Below, piece after piece: positions 11,481 to 48,884 of a stretch of 64,000 bases of DNA. The position numbers and the translations under genes are program-made. Source of the stretch: Cristatella mucedo (Eukaryota; Bryozoa; Phylactolaemata; Cristatellidae); NCBI GenBank assembly GCA_009760855.2, contig WPIO01000141.1, forward strand, positions 497,501 through 561,500, read 5' to 3'. The stretch's first letter is position 1. Each line of letters starts with the position of its first letter. The notes beneath the pieces are model-generated. The model was not told where the DNA came from, did not search any database, and was given only the letters and a program-made list of their open reading frames with translations.

Positions 11481-12375
11481 CTACGTACCTATAGTGAAAT
11501 ACACAGATGTACTCAACACTAAAGCCAAGGAAGTGTTTTTTACACTGAACGTAACGCCGCAGATTTTCCTAGGGCACGGTCACAGCCTATTCGGCCTTTG
11601 GTGGTCGCGCTCGACGCGTAGTAAAAATACTGCGTACCGCGCTCCAAAAAGAAAGTAAAAAGAATAGCTGAGTCACAAGAGCAGTCGGGGAAGCTCTTGG
11701 AATTATTATTGTTCCGGCAGCCGACGGCTTTAATATAAGGGGCCGGCATTGACGCGGCGGCTGGCTGAAACAGCCACATATAACTGCCGAGATACGTATT
11801 ATTCGTAGTTAATGAGCTATATAGACTTGGAACCATTAACACCGCATTTTTATACGGCAAATATTGCGTCTGTCACGTTTCCGTTCTACACTTCTGCCCT
11901 GCTTCGGTCTTCCTTCTTGCTGGAAGTATGCACCGCTTGTCTTACTGCTAGTTATTTTTCTTCACCCCTAAAAAGATCGTGGGAAAGCTTCTTTTTATTG
12001 GAGTTAGGAATGGCACTCCGCGATGCATCAGGCTGTAAAGTCTAATCTTTCAAAGTTAACTTTATCGCCCGCCGTCTGCTATTTTCAATGCGAAGAAAAA
12101 AAGGGGCGTGCCTTTGACGGTGCCTATTATTTAATCCTCTGTTCTATCTTGCCTGAGTAATTTCCCAGCAGTAAAACCACATTTAGCTTACGAGTCTTCG
12201 TTTGTTGAGTCTTTCTTACCTCTTGGACCACCCCAACAGTCTGGGTGACGTATGCATCAACGACTTAAACAGGACAGAAGTGGAAAGGAGTTAAGACTAA
12301 CCCACGTTAAATTTTTCTACAGATAGATTATCGCATAGATCAGAGTTTAGACAGGTAATATTGCTTCTTGTGAAG
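11481..12375. other. stretch without recognised gene
   Basis: No motif-bearing ORF, no clear repeat. Confidence 0.4.
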
Positions 12376-12377
12376 GC

Positions 12378-12530
12378 AAACTAGATGGGCGGTTGCTTTT
12401 CACGGCCTCGTACTCGCGATAGTAGGTTCGAATCCTGTGGTTGGCGATCCTGTATTGCCGCTGCAAGCGGCTGCGATAGTCGTAAAGGCTATTTTGTCGC
12501 TAGACAAAAGAGACCTTGAACTAACTAGTA
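12378..12530 (+). mobile_element. tRNA-derived SINE, family S1
   Basis: Box B GGTTCGAATCC lies near 12426, followed by the S1 body (ggcgatcctgtattgccgctgcaagcgg, shortened here in the 5' tRNA part) and the aaaggct/tagacaaaagag tail. Confidence 0.75.
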
Positions 12531-12774
12531 ATGTTTTTTTATTCTTCGCGACCCATTTCTTTACGAACGTGAAAGCAACTGCACCCCATTCTAACCGTTT
12601 GAAGGAGCCGAGCCTTGACGGTCGTTGTGAGTCACGGTAATATTTGCATATTATCAGTTGACCAACCGGAAGCTAACTTCTGTTATTTCAGCAAGGCAGA
12701 TGCATACATAATTATCCATTTCATTCAGCGAAGCAGACGAATTAAGGATTATATGTGATAAACTTGGCAACTTC

Positions 12775-13015
12775 AGCATTCGATATCAGCTCGCATGTTT
12801 TTACTGGCTGCCCATCGCGACTCGCATCCACTTTAAGATTCTATCGCTTATCTATAGGACTCTCTGATGTCGTCCACCGGCGCACCAATCAGAAATAGTA
12901 ACACATTCAGCCCTTCCCTAGCACCGTCCGCTCCTCCTCCGCCGAATGTGGTCTATTAATTCCACTTTTAACTAATTGTACAAATCTCTTGGAGACCGTG
13001 AATTCAATTACTACG
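12775..13015 (+). pseudogene. LINE reverse transcriptase C-terminal fragment
   Basis: The plus strand reads FYWLPIATRIHFKILSLIYR, which corresponds to the HWLP..RI.FK motif near the end of CR1/L2-type reverse transcriptases. A shifted segment to about 13015 has the LLETV piece equivalent to FGDRAF. Frames are broken. It is more diverged than the LINE-A and LINE-B copies. Confidence 0.65.
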
Positions 13016-14020
13016 TTACCGCAGATGGAAACTCGCGACCGACTAACGTCGCATTGTCACCTGATTGGACGGCACTCGAAAAAGAAGGCACGACCTTTGG
13101 TGTTCCACACGGCTTTGCTCTGTCCGAATTAAGTGTTGTTTTCTTGTGCTTGTGCGTTTCAAAATCGAAATTTTGTGACTAACGGCATGAGCCCTATGCT
13201 TTTGAGTAGCCCTCAGTAAAACTAGCTTATTCCTGTGCCAATTGCTTACCGGTTCACAATTCAGTGCACATAACTAAGCAAGAGTCCTTCAAACCAGCTG
13301 CTGTCAAAGTTGTGTGTCCTATTTCCTAAGCGCAATTCCTAGATTGCTTTGCTCGGGATTGAATATGATAACCACCCACGCACGCTTCTGATAGGTACTT
13401 TACAACATAAAGCGGTCGTCCGATAGGACATCTAAATTATCCCTCTTCCAACTAGAAGAGCGCAGTCTCTCGATCGACACTACGCTTAGGGGATAGCCTA
13501 TGAGTAGGAGCTCGATAGCTGAGAAGTGCCGTAACGCAGAGTGAGATGCGTAATGGTGAATATCCAATGAGGGTAGATACCCAGAGGCGGACTGCTCTCG
13601 TAAAAGTCAGCTTATAAACTACCAAGTATATAATTGTCAAAGCTCGTATTACATCGTATGTCTAGCCTACTTATACAAATGGCATGCTAATAAATAAGGT
13701 TTAGCATAGTAACGCCCACTCTTCTGACTCACGTTGTTTAGCTGTACCTCAAACCAACCTGTAATCGAACGGAGATCACGACTTTATTTGGTCCCAAGGC
13801 CTCGAACTCACAAGCAAATAATGTCACGAAATTTCCCGGCTTCACGGCATTTAAGCAAAAGCTAAATATTAATATTTTCTCACCCAATTCGCTGGATCCT
13901 TACGAGCTTTCCTTTATGCAGTCGTGCATTCTGACCGTATGCATGGTACCGCAAGCCATATTGACACGCTTCTTTAGCGGCACATTTAGCTTTTACCTAG
14001 AGTGAGATTTAGATTATTCC
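13016..14020. other. stretch without recognised gene
   Basis: Only short frames; I see nothing I can support. Confidence 0.4.
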
Positions 14021-14024
14021 GAAT

Positions 14025-14300
14025 GCGCAGCGACAAATATTCTCATGCTGCCGACTATGGCGCATTTTTTCCAAAGGTTCTGAGCTGCTACTTCTATACT
14101 GCTCACTACTCCAGCTTCTCTCCTGACTCTGCTATACTTTCTACTTTCTACTTTCTCATTGTTGCGTTAGATGAGGTCTGTTGGCTACTAAATGCGTACC
14201 GAAAGCCGTTTAGGCTTTGAGTGCGCTATACACTACTCTAATGCGTTACACCTACATAGTATTTGTGGCTTTTTAGAGTTACTGGCGTAGATACTAGATA
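14025..14300 (+). mobile_element. LINE-A 3' fragment
   Basis: It begins in the last codons of the LINE-A reverse transcriptase (gctgccgactatggcgca, ctgagctgctacttctat) and continues through the 3' UTR (gcgtaccgaaagccgtttagg) to about 14300. Confidence 0.8.
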
Positions 14301-15186
14301 ATCGTAATAATAAGATACGCTGATAATCTTTATTAGTATAAGTATTACTATATATTGACCATCGCGTCAGCTGCCTCTGGTAGCAAAAATGAATCAATCC
14401 GTGGTGGTCTGCAGTGGCCTTCATTTCACTGCCGACCCTCAACAACGACCGTTCCAGGTTTGTCAATAAAAATGACCCGGATGGCGAAGCAAGCGGAAGC
14501 AGTGAAAGCTCGGCGTCTTAACTGCCGGTAACGTCGTGCTGTAACGTAAAATTCAAGCAATGTTTGTTTAGCTTGTCGCTACTGCAGAAGTTTATTTAAT
14601 AATGGTTGCATGATCTAGCTTTCTTCTCTGCAGGCCGTCGAAGCATTAGTCCGGGCTTCGTCAACCAATCATCAGCTTTCTGCAGGCCAGGTCACTGGGC
14701 TGCAGATAAGGAAGTATTTCGGACGTAAACTCTATCTCGCAAGAAAAGTCGTAGGAAACATTTTTTCAGGGGTTGAGACCACAATTTTGAGGCTTGTGAC
14801 TCACCGGCAAGGACTTTGGCTTCAATGCTGTTTTGACAAGTGCATTCGCTTCTACAAATCTTGATATCTTAAGGGTATATGTTTTTTAACTGCTCAACTT
14901 TAGTTATTACTTTAGCTAGTAAACCACTGGAAAGCCTTTAACTCCGTTCCAATTTTGGGTCGTCGTATGACTATAGTCATTTCAAAGTGCACCTACAAAA
15001 TTATGCGCGGGCACAGTGAGATGTTTCGTAAAATAAGAGTAACTTTCGCGAAGATGAATTATTCACGATTATTCACGATTTTCAGTATTGACCCCAACAA
15101 TTGTCTGTCATTTGCTATGCATTGCCGATAGTTAACGAGCAAATCAACTTATAAATGCCGTTGTTTCACTTTAGACGCAGCGTAAT
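14301..15186. other. stretch without recognised gene
   Basis: Short frames only. The motif attattcacgatt occurs twice in tandem near 15057-15080. Confidence 0.4.
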
Positions 15187-15187
15187 T

Positions 15188-15280
<93 letters not shown>
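15188..15280. repeat. TA microsatellite
   Basis: Uninterrupted (TA)n of about 90 bp. Confidence 0.97.
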
Positions 15281-15289
15281 GACAATTGG

Positions 15290-15600
15290 AGTATCGAGCC
15301 GCCAATTACTCATACATTGCCCGTGCATTGGATTATTGGTCAGGAGCATTGTTGTCGCTTGCCATTAATTGGTTGACATTGTGTGAGTGCTATTGGTTGA
15401 AAGGAAGTCGTTGCACCTTAAATACAGTGCGATTTGTCGCATAAGAATGAATTGATCTTGGCCGATCCACTTTCTGGTGATTTACGATGGATCATCTTGG
15501 ATTGCCGTATTTTCCGAGGTCATTTCCGTTGATTGCTAAGCATTGCCTGAGATTGAACGAACAGATGGGTTGAAAGTATACGCTCACTATTGAAACGTTA
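15290..15600 (-). repeat. third copy of the 180-bp satellite-like repeat
   Basis: Positions about 15458-15530 match the reverse complement of 35775-35840, sharing gatggatcatc followed by gccgtattttcc. Flanking sequence has the same attgg/ccgattgc-rich texture. The orientation is that of the right arm at 36.4-37.2 kb. Confidence 0.65.
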
Positions 15601-15642
15601 CGTGGAATGAAACTTGGATCTTCACAAAGTCGATTTATTGTC

Positions 15643-15782
15643 ACAGCACAGCACAGCACAGCAGCCCCTCCTACCCACCGGTCCTACCCACCCTTCCTAC
15701 CCACTCTCTTAGACGATACTACCTCTCCTAGCCACCCTTTTAGATGCTCCTACCCCTCCTACCCACCCCCTTCAGGTGCCAG
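15643..15782 (+). repeat. cacag run and pyrimidine-rich cctaccc repeat
   Basis: Four copies of cacag are followed by an irregular series of cctaccc and ccacc units to about 15775. Confidence 0.8.
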
Positions 15783-15799
15783 CTGTTGGCTAAAATTTG

Positions 15800-16160
15800 A
15801 AGGCAGTTAGTCGGGAGAGGCGATCGTCATTAGGCATGGGAAAGTTGAATGTTATAAGCGTACTCATGTCTACTTGCCATTCATGTGAGCAATGCCTTCT
15901 AAATCGGTAACCGACACCTTGTACTAATTCACGGTGCTAACTAGTGTGTATGTGCAATGTATTTCCTTGGTAGTATGCGTGCATCGCAGTCTTCTTAGTC
16001 CTAAGTGAAAACAAAAAAAGCTGACAGCCTGAAGGTCGCAATATGCCTACGATAAAGACAGAGCGCTCGATATATCGCAAGAAATGTAATGTAAAGTATC
16101 TTCATCTGTAATTCTACAAGGTCACAAAGGTGCAACGGAGCAGCTCTCAGGCTAGCCGCG
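15800..16160. other. stretch without recognised gene
   Basis: Nothing recognised. Confidence 0.4.
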
Positions 16161-16164
16161 ATAT

Positions 16165-16395
16165 TAGCCTTGCCTTAGTGGGGTCGGCTAGGGCGCCTAG
16201 TACAGACTCACCTAGCTCAGGTTAGAATGGAGCTTTATGCAGGCGATGCGGTTAGGAGATGGAGCGACTAATGTGGTTGTCTTAGCGGGTTCGACTTGGA
16301 CAGCTAGTACAAGCCCGGCTCCTGGTCTACCCGCTAAAGTTAGAATGAAGCCTGGTGCAGACGCTGCGGTCAGGATGTGCACCGACTAATATGCT
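16165..16395 (+). repeat. degenerate tandem duplication of about 115 bp
   Basis: The halves 16165-16276 and 16277-16395 share ordered blocks: cttag-g-gg-tcg, cctagtaca/gctagtaca, ggttagaatg/agttagaatg, tgcaggcgatgcggt/tgcagacgctgcggt, and the end gcgactaat/accgactaat. Confidence 0.7.
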
Positions 16396-16464
16396 GAAGT
16401 AGAAATAGCAGCTACACGCGAGGTCAGGAATTGAGAGGAGAGAGAATATAATGAGACGAGTGAC

Positions 16465-16562
16465 AGAGCTTACGGCGACAGCTTGGGTAGTCGAGCAGAG
16501 ACTACGCCCCGACAGAGCTCAGGGCTGCAGCTTGGTAGTCGATGCGAGACTACGCTTCGAGA
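16465..16562 (+). repeat. direct duplication of about 47 bp
   Basis: The pattern gacagagct...gcagcttggtagtcga...gagactacgc occurs twice in a row (from about 16465 and about 16512) with few differences. Confidence 0.75.
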
Positions 16563-16569
16563 GCACGAG

Positions 16570-17280
16570 AAACGAACCTACGGCGACGAACAGCTAAGTG
16601 CAACTTGGACTGCGCAGTTGTGTTCTGCTGGCTACTCAGTTAGCTGCTCGTATCTTGGGGTGCTGTAGCAACCCGCCTTCACAATCGCTAGCGACTCGCG
16701 CATAGGATAGTGTATTATACGCGGGCTTCGGGAGTTCGCGAAGTTAACTCCGTCGGTCCGGTACGCGCCGCGTAAAGCGCTTGCGCCGGCGCGTAACCGC
16801 TACTAACAGGCCCACAATAAACTGTTGCTTTCGGCACCCAGTTGTGGCCGCATGTGTTTTAACCACACTGCAGCACTGCATCACACAGTCCACCGGTAGA
16901 GAACCGGGTGACGAGCTTCTACGCGGTTACAAAGGCAATGTGTGGATGTTGCGCAGAGGAGCTTTGTATGGCCCACTCAAAGCTAAGCGCATAAGTATTT
17001 AAGCTGCAATCTACTTAATCAAGTACCTAACCCATAGTTGCCATTCGACAGCCATCAGACTTCATCTCACACAACAAAGAGAAAGTGAGAGACATGAGCT
17101 GAGTCAGGAGACATAAGCTGAGTCAGGAGACATGAGCTGAGTCTGCTGCCTCCTGTGCAAGGCGATAATAAAACAATAGTGCATTTGTAGCACCTACGAG
17201 AACCAAATTGATTTCTAAACTGAAGGGATTTAGGCAGCCTCATGGGTCAACTCATGGTTCGCTCTTAGGCTGTCTCTTTT
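16570..17280. other. stretch with a small 20-bp triplication
   Basis: A unit close to gagacatgagctgagtcag occurs three times at about 17090-17147. No gene is recognised elsewhere. Confidence 0.55.
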
Positions 17281-17284
17281 TCAT

Positions 17285-17765
17285 ATGTATCCCCGTCTGT
17301 AACTCCACAAAGCCATAAAGACTATGTGGGTGTTAGGCAGGAGAGTTTTGCATAGCGCACTCACAGCCTAAGCGGCTTTTGGTACGCATTCGGTACCCAA
17401 CAGACTTCGTCTCGCACAACAAAGACAAAGTGGGATGCATAGCAGAGTCAGAAGAGCAGTTGAACTAGTGAGTTGCATGGAAGTAGCAGCTCAGAACGGC
17501 ATGAAAGGATGTGCCGTAGTCGGCAGCAGGAGAGTAGTTGTCGTTGCTAAAGAATTGTGGAGGGAAGCTCCTCAGTAGAGGATCAGCAGAACAAAAGCTA
17601 CTGTCGCCAAACGTCCTCAAGCGGAGGAATGGAGCAGCTAATTAATTGTCCAAAGAGGACCTAGGGGGGGGGGACGAGGAGTCCGAAACTAGTGCAACAG
17701 TTCAGCTAGGTATAAAGAAGCCAAGCCGTGGCCTTGGCCTTGCGGGTCAGCGTAAGAGCATTAGA
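17285..17765 (-). mobile_element. LINE-A 3' fragment
   Basis: The minus strand gives the LINE-A 3' UTR (17290-17440) and then the final reverse transcriptase segment, matching 48895-49350. It is broken by indels and a G run near 17666. Confidence 0.85.
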
Positions 17766-17996
17766 GCTAAAAACAACGCAGTAGTAGAAATAGCAATACA
17801 ATAGCCTGCATATCACGGCTGATAAGGCGACTTCCTTCCGACTCGTCAAGAGGCCCCAGCAGTTCACCTTTAGTGCTAGAACTCACCAACCAACAGACCG
17901 TCGCTCCAAGAGAGCGACTGCGGTGGGACACATGCTTTATATAGTAGCAGCCAGGTCACAAGTCAAGGAAATAATCACTATCGTACATAATTATAC

Positions 17997-18036
17997 ATAA
18001 TGCGGCTCATAAGCCTTGGCTTATGAGCCGCATTAT
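17997..18036. repeat. perfect 19-bp inverted repeat, 2-base spacer
   Basis: The left arm 17997-18015 (ATAATGCGGCTCATAAGCC) is exactly complementary to 18018-18036, with TT between. A CA microsatellite begins about 20 bp later. Confidence 0.97.
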
Positions 18037-18056
18037 TATCACACTATTATTATCCC

Positions 18057-18059
18057 ACA

Positions 18060-18097
<38 letters not shown>

Positions 18098-18136
18098 AAC
18101 ATGCACACTAACAGGCACGCACAAACGCACACACAA

Positions 18137-18170
<34 letters not shown>

Positions 18171-18175
18171 CCGCA
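18057..18175. repeat. CA microsatellite
   Basis: Two (CA)n tracts, about 18059-18094 and about 18123-18170, separated by an imperfect CA-rich segment. Confidence 0.95.
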
Positions 18176-18337
18176 TACATGCGCGCACAAACACACACAT
18201 TCTCTCTCAAGCTTTTAGCCACCTTGAAAGCTTTACCAAAATTCCAGAGCCAGAGCCAAAGGACTTATTCAATGAACTTTTTCGGAAGGAGGGCTGAACG
18301 GCGAGCGCAGCAGTGTTCAGTAGTGACGCCGTGACTG

Positions 18338-18525
18338 CACACTGACGGTAATGCGGTTGCTCTTCACGATCGAGGTCCCGAGGTCGTGGGTTTGAATCCT
18401 GTGGTGAGTGATCCTGTTTAGCCACTGCAGATGGTGATGAAAACAACTCTTCTACCGCTGCAAGTGGTGATGACAAGGCTCTTCCGCCGCTATGCAAGAA
18501 GAGGCTGTTTTATCAGAGGGTATTT
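18338..18525 (+). mobile_element. SINE S1 copy
   Basis: The segment aatgcggttgctcttcacga, then gaggtcgtgggtttgaatcc (box B near 18388), then two partial copies of the body (actgcagatggtgatga and gctgcaagtggtgatga) and the gaggctgttttatcag tail. The body is internally duplicated, which is unusual for the family. Confidence 0.8.
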
Positions 18526-18834
18526 ATTATTCACTTCTGCATTTCCATCGAGGGTCGGTTTTAGCGCTTCCCAAAATTTGCTGCCGCCGTCCGCTCTGCT
18601 CCGGGGAAGCTGCTTCAGGTGTCTTGAAACGGGAGTGCACCGAGGTACGCTCAAGCACGTCTGGCTATGTCCCAACCTGCTGTGGCGCGAGTCAAAGGTC
18701 AGACGCTCGCTGTATTTGGTCCGATCTTGCGATCCGGAAGTCAGTCGGTCCTTCGGAAGAGGCTGTACACCGGGGGGGGGGTGGGTGGAGAGGAACTTCC
18801 CTCAGCAACAACTGAATAATGTACAAATATTAGC
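18526..18834. other. stretch without recognised gene
   Basis: A long plus-strand frame (18431-19126, 231 codons) crosses this stretch, but its ends are SINE sequence on both sides and no protein motif is seen. I do not call it a gene. A G run lies at 18771-18781. Confidence 0.4.
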
Positions 18835-18950
18835 TGATTTGAAAACGTCACCCGTAGAGCGGCACAGAGCCTTAATGGCTATACGGCTGTCACTACCACT
18901 TGCAGCTTGCCGTAAAGAATCGTCCGCCGAAGGATTCGGAGCGCACGTGA
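18835..18950 (-). mobile_element. SINE S1 fragment
   Basis: The minus strand matches the S1 body and tail: ttagctgattt, agagccttaatggctat, then accacttgcag. Confidence 0.6.
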
Positions 18951-20157
18951 CCTCGGAATCGCGGAGAGCGAGCACCTTACCTCCTGGGTTATCACGGCCT
19001 TTACCTGCTATCTATGTTTGGAATAACTTGTGTGAACCATGGCGGCACCCAGAAAGGCGCTCTTTGTTGGCCGATTTCCGGCTTCGTACGCGTGAGGCGG
19101 TCAAGGTCAAGGCTGTGAGATTTTAACTACAGCCTCTCAATAGATGCACTAACTGGGTTTCCGCCTCATACCTAAGGGAGAGAAGCGAGTTATATTGTCA
19201 GCCGCTCATAGCGTGAAAGTAAAAACTGTCTTTCCACGAAAAAGAAACACCAGTGACTTAAATTAGAATAAAATGCAGGATTTAGACACTCATACCCTCG
19301 CTCTGCACTGCCACCAGAGGCCGCACTACTTTTATTTTGCATAGTATCGTACCGTTTACTTCACCCAATTGCAAGCACTCTCTTTCTCGCACCGCCTCGC
19401 AAGCACCGAGCATCAGCCGGCTGCGATAATTGTAAGAAGGCACCCTCTCCTTTACAAAGGTGAGGAGAGGCGCAGCCGATGCTGATTGGCTGAAAGAAGC
19501 AGCCAATCGCCGCACTGTTCGCTCTGCCTTCCGTCTGGCTAACGATCGTGACTGCCGTGCTTCTCTTTTCCTGTTACACGATAACTGTAATTTCTATCAC
19601 TGCTCGCACTCTTTTGTTTCACTATGCAATACACTGAATGGACAGCAACCATTGATCGGCATAATGGACGTCACACTTTTCGTGACCGAAATCTCATTGT
19701 CTGACGTTGTTTTGGCCGCAGCTCGTGGCCTTCAGCTCAGTATGAGCGGTTGACTTTTCGTCGTGGGGTGGCTATAGTAGCCTAGCCATGCCCTCAGACC
19801 GTTAAGGGCTTGCCCAAGGGAGTATGGAGTGCGATTGCTTCCCTCTCGTCGTCGCGTTGAGACCACTAACGAAGGACTAACGAATGCTTATTGTGAAACG
19901 TAAAAGCATAGTTAATTTGTAAAGCTCTCCGAGGTAGCTGAATCCCCAGAGCCAGCTCTTCTTCACGAATGCCTCAGAGATCGAGCCGAGGACTTCGAGC
20001 GTCAAAGACCCGCACCTGACGGGAAGGCCAGGCCGAATTGGTTACGTCCTAGGATTGGCCGAGGTATGCATAGGTATGCATCATGCACGAGAGAAGAGTA
20101 TCGAGATGCAGCAATTAACTACAACGTATTATGCAGCAATTAAGAGTAAGCGAGAAT
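18951..20157. other. stretch beyond the 3' end of the NT5E gene
   Basis: Contains a hairpin at 19484-19508 with perfect 9-bp arms (GATTGGCTG and CAGCCAATC). No ORF with a family motif was seen. It may include or adjoin the end of the NT5E transcript. Confidence 0.4.
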
Positions 20158-20163
20158 TTTATT
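20158..20163 (-). terminator. candidate poly(A) signal AATAAA
   Basis: First AATAAA on the minus strand downstream of the NT5E stop, about 560 bp away and beyond an S1 SINE. Usage is unproven. Confidence 0.25.
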
Positions 20164-20221
20164 ACTTACTTGAAGGAAGCAGAGAGACATGCTTAACCGC
20201 AATGGATTCGACTCGTAAATA

Positions 20222-20372
20222 AATAAATCCTAGCTGATTAAACAGCCTCTTTTTCCATAGCGACAGTAGAGCCTTTACAGCTATCACCACCGCTTGCAGT
20301 GGCGATAAAGAATCGCTCACCGCAGGAATCGAACCCACGACCTCGGGACCAACAGCGTTTGCCACTGTGAAA
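20222..20372 (-). mobile_element. SINE S1 in the NT5E 3' flank
   Basis: The minus strand shows box B GGGTTCGATTCC near 20333, the body (cactgcaagcggtggtgatag) and the tail aaagaggctgtttaatcagc. If the 20158 signal is used, this SINE is part of the 3' UTR. Confidence 0.85.
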
Positions 20373-20724
20373 GGAATATACTTTAAATTATATGCGGAAG
20401 CAGACAGCTCACGTCTCTGTCCTGTTAACAATTTTTTTAAATTCGGTCAGTCATAATTGTACGATGTTCGCTGCACAGCCATTTTTCTGTGAGGCGCTGT
20501 AACCGTTTCGCATACATCCTCATCCTCAATGATGCATGGTTTCTTAGGACAGAGCGGCTTCTCAGTCCTACTCAGGATATAACGTATACAGATAATATCG
20601 GCTGCTCAAAGATTACGAACGTTCACGAGTTTATAAACATACGATGGCACGCATGAGAGGTTTCACGTATAATGCCATACTCCTTGGATTCACCGCACCG
20701 TGCAATGGCGGTTGACAGTGAGCT

Positions 20725-47292
<26,568 letters not shown>

Positions 47293-47573
47293 GGCGATTT
47301 CCAGGAGATTCTTCTTGTACCGAAAGACAGGGCCTCTACGATGGACGTCCCTGGCGAGGAAGGAAGAGGGTCGAGAGCCTCGGCAAGGAAGATGGCTTCA
47401 CTGGCACTCAGCAGCGACGACCAGCTGACGGATGTCTGGAAAAAGTGAAGCAACGATGGTCTGTCGGGCTGGCAGACAAACGCTTTTCTGTTCCGCTACC
47501 GCTGCAAAGATGGAATTCCGCACGCTAATCGCCAAGCGTAGGCTGAGTACCTGCGAGCGCCCACGTCAAGCCC

Positions 47574-47581
47574 TATTTATA
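47574..47581 (-). promoter_or_regulatory. NT5E: TATA box of NT5E
   Basis: TATAAATA on the minus strand about 280 bp upstream of the ATG, flanked by GC-rich sequence. A start site near 47545 would give a 5' UTR of about 250 bases. No other good TATA is seen closer to the ATG. Confidence 0.6.
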
Positions 47582-48082
47582 TTCCGGCAGCACTACTCAG
47601 GCTGGCTGAGCAGGTGCCATATGGCAGTGCCGGCCGTGCCTCTCCTCGCGTTGCGAGCATCGAAGCCGTTATCTGCGGGACGGGATGGGGTAGCTGCAGA
47701 TCATATTTACTTTTCCCCAGTTCTGCGTACCACGTCTGACAGCTTTTATCGTGAAGTGCGAAACTGATATCAGGTTTCTGAATGAAACGGGCGTGGCCAT
47801 TGTTCGCCCGCTGGTCTTTCGTGCTGTCTGATATGCGTGCCTATGGAGTTCTCGGTTCCTGAAAAAAAAACGTTCGGCTGGAACCACCCTCGCCGGTGAT
47901 AGGAAGAAGCTTACACGGCAACCTGCTACATAGGCAGACGAGCCAAGTAATTTGTGCGTGTAGGTCATCAACTACAGTGGCTCTCCTGTCAAAAATGGCA
48001 AGGCCTCGAATCTAACAACGATGTGGTCAGTCGGAGTTGCTGGCATGCGGTGAGTGATGAACAGCAGGCGGGAGCGGCTTCG

Positions 48083-48281
48083 ATTTTCTAGCGGGAAACT
48101 TTGATTGGCTAGCGGGAAACTTTGATTTTCTAGCGGGAAACTTTGACTTTCTAGCGGGAAAATTTGACTTTCTAGCGGAAAATTTTGATTGGCTAGCGGG
48201 AAATTTGACTTTCTAGCGGGAAACTTTGATTGGCTAGCGGGAAATTTGGATGTGTTAGCGGGAAGTGTTGCTTCGCTAGCT
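48083..48281. repeat. 21-bp array upstream of NT5E with GCGGGAAA sites
   Basis: Nine units, with the core at 48091, 48112, 48133, 48154, 48175, 48196, 48216, 48237 and 48258. Seven have exact GCGGGAAA (minus strand TTTCCCGC, the E2F consensus form). Several spacers read gattggct (minus strand AGCCAATC, a CCAAT box). The array lies about 500-700 bp upstream of the NT5E TATA box. The minus-strand ORF through it (7-residue SFPLENQ units) is a by-product. Confidence 0.93.
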
Positions 48282-48289
48282 GTCAAAGG

Positions 48290-48884
48290 GCTTGAAGCCA
48301 GTTACAGCTTTTCCCGGTTTCAACATGCTGTCTCGAATTATTTGCCTACAAAAAGAAGACGGAACAGTTGGAGTGAAACAAAAATCAGACAGCTGTGCAT
48401 TCACAGTAAGAGGCTTTGAGTATGCCCATCTCGTGTTACCCTCATTTAAAACGTATTCATGGTGAGAAAGTAAGAAAGTTCGTCAGTGACCGAGGCTAGG
48501 ATGCCAGCCAGATCTACCACCAGTGATCTGTAATAATAATAGCAATGATGTTAGTAACAGGTTGTTTGGGCTGTAGAGTAAGAGAAAAAACGGTCTACCC
48601 AGCTTTACAAATCGCAGCAAGGAGGACAAATTAAACGCACAATAAAATGATACGGTCATACACAAAATAGAATTTTTCCTACGCTAAAGCGCACAAGAAT
48701 GTAAGCAGGGCTACTGGCTTGTACAATCAATGGGTAGTTATCCGTCCAGGCACTCAACCATGCACAGTTATGCTTGCAGAGCACCCGGGAACTACAAGAC
48801 AAGATTGGGCTCACAAGGCGCAGAGAAAGCTGAGCGTAAAAGTCGTCAGTAATTGATATTTAAATGATGGAAAGCCATTATTAA
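48290..48884. other. stretch without recognised gene
   Basis: Nothing recognised between the array and the LINE-A copy. Confidence 0.45.

Noticed and set aside
18431-19126. 231-codon plus-strand ORF
   Set aside because: It starts and ends in SINE S1 sequence and shows no domain; chance opening in GC-richer DNA is enough.
47972-48286. 104-codon repeat protein (SFPLENQ units)
   Set aside because: It is the translation of the 21-bp noncoding array; the unit is a multiple of three and the frame has no support on either side.
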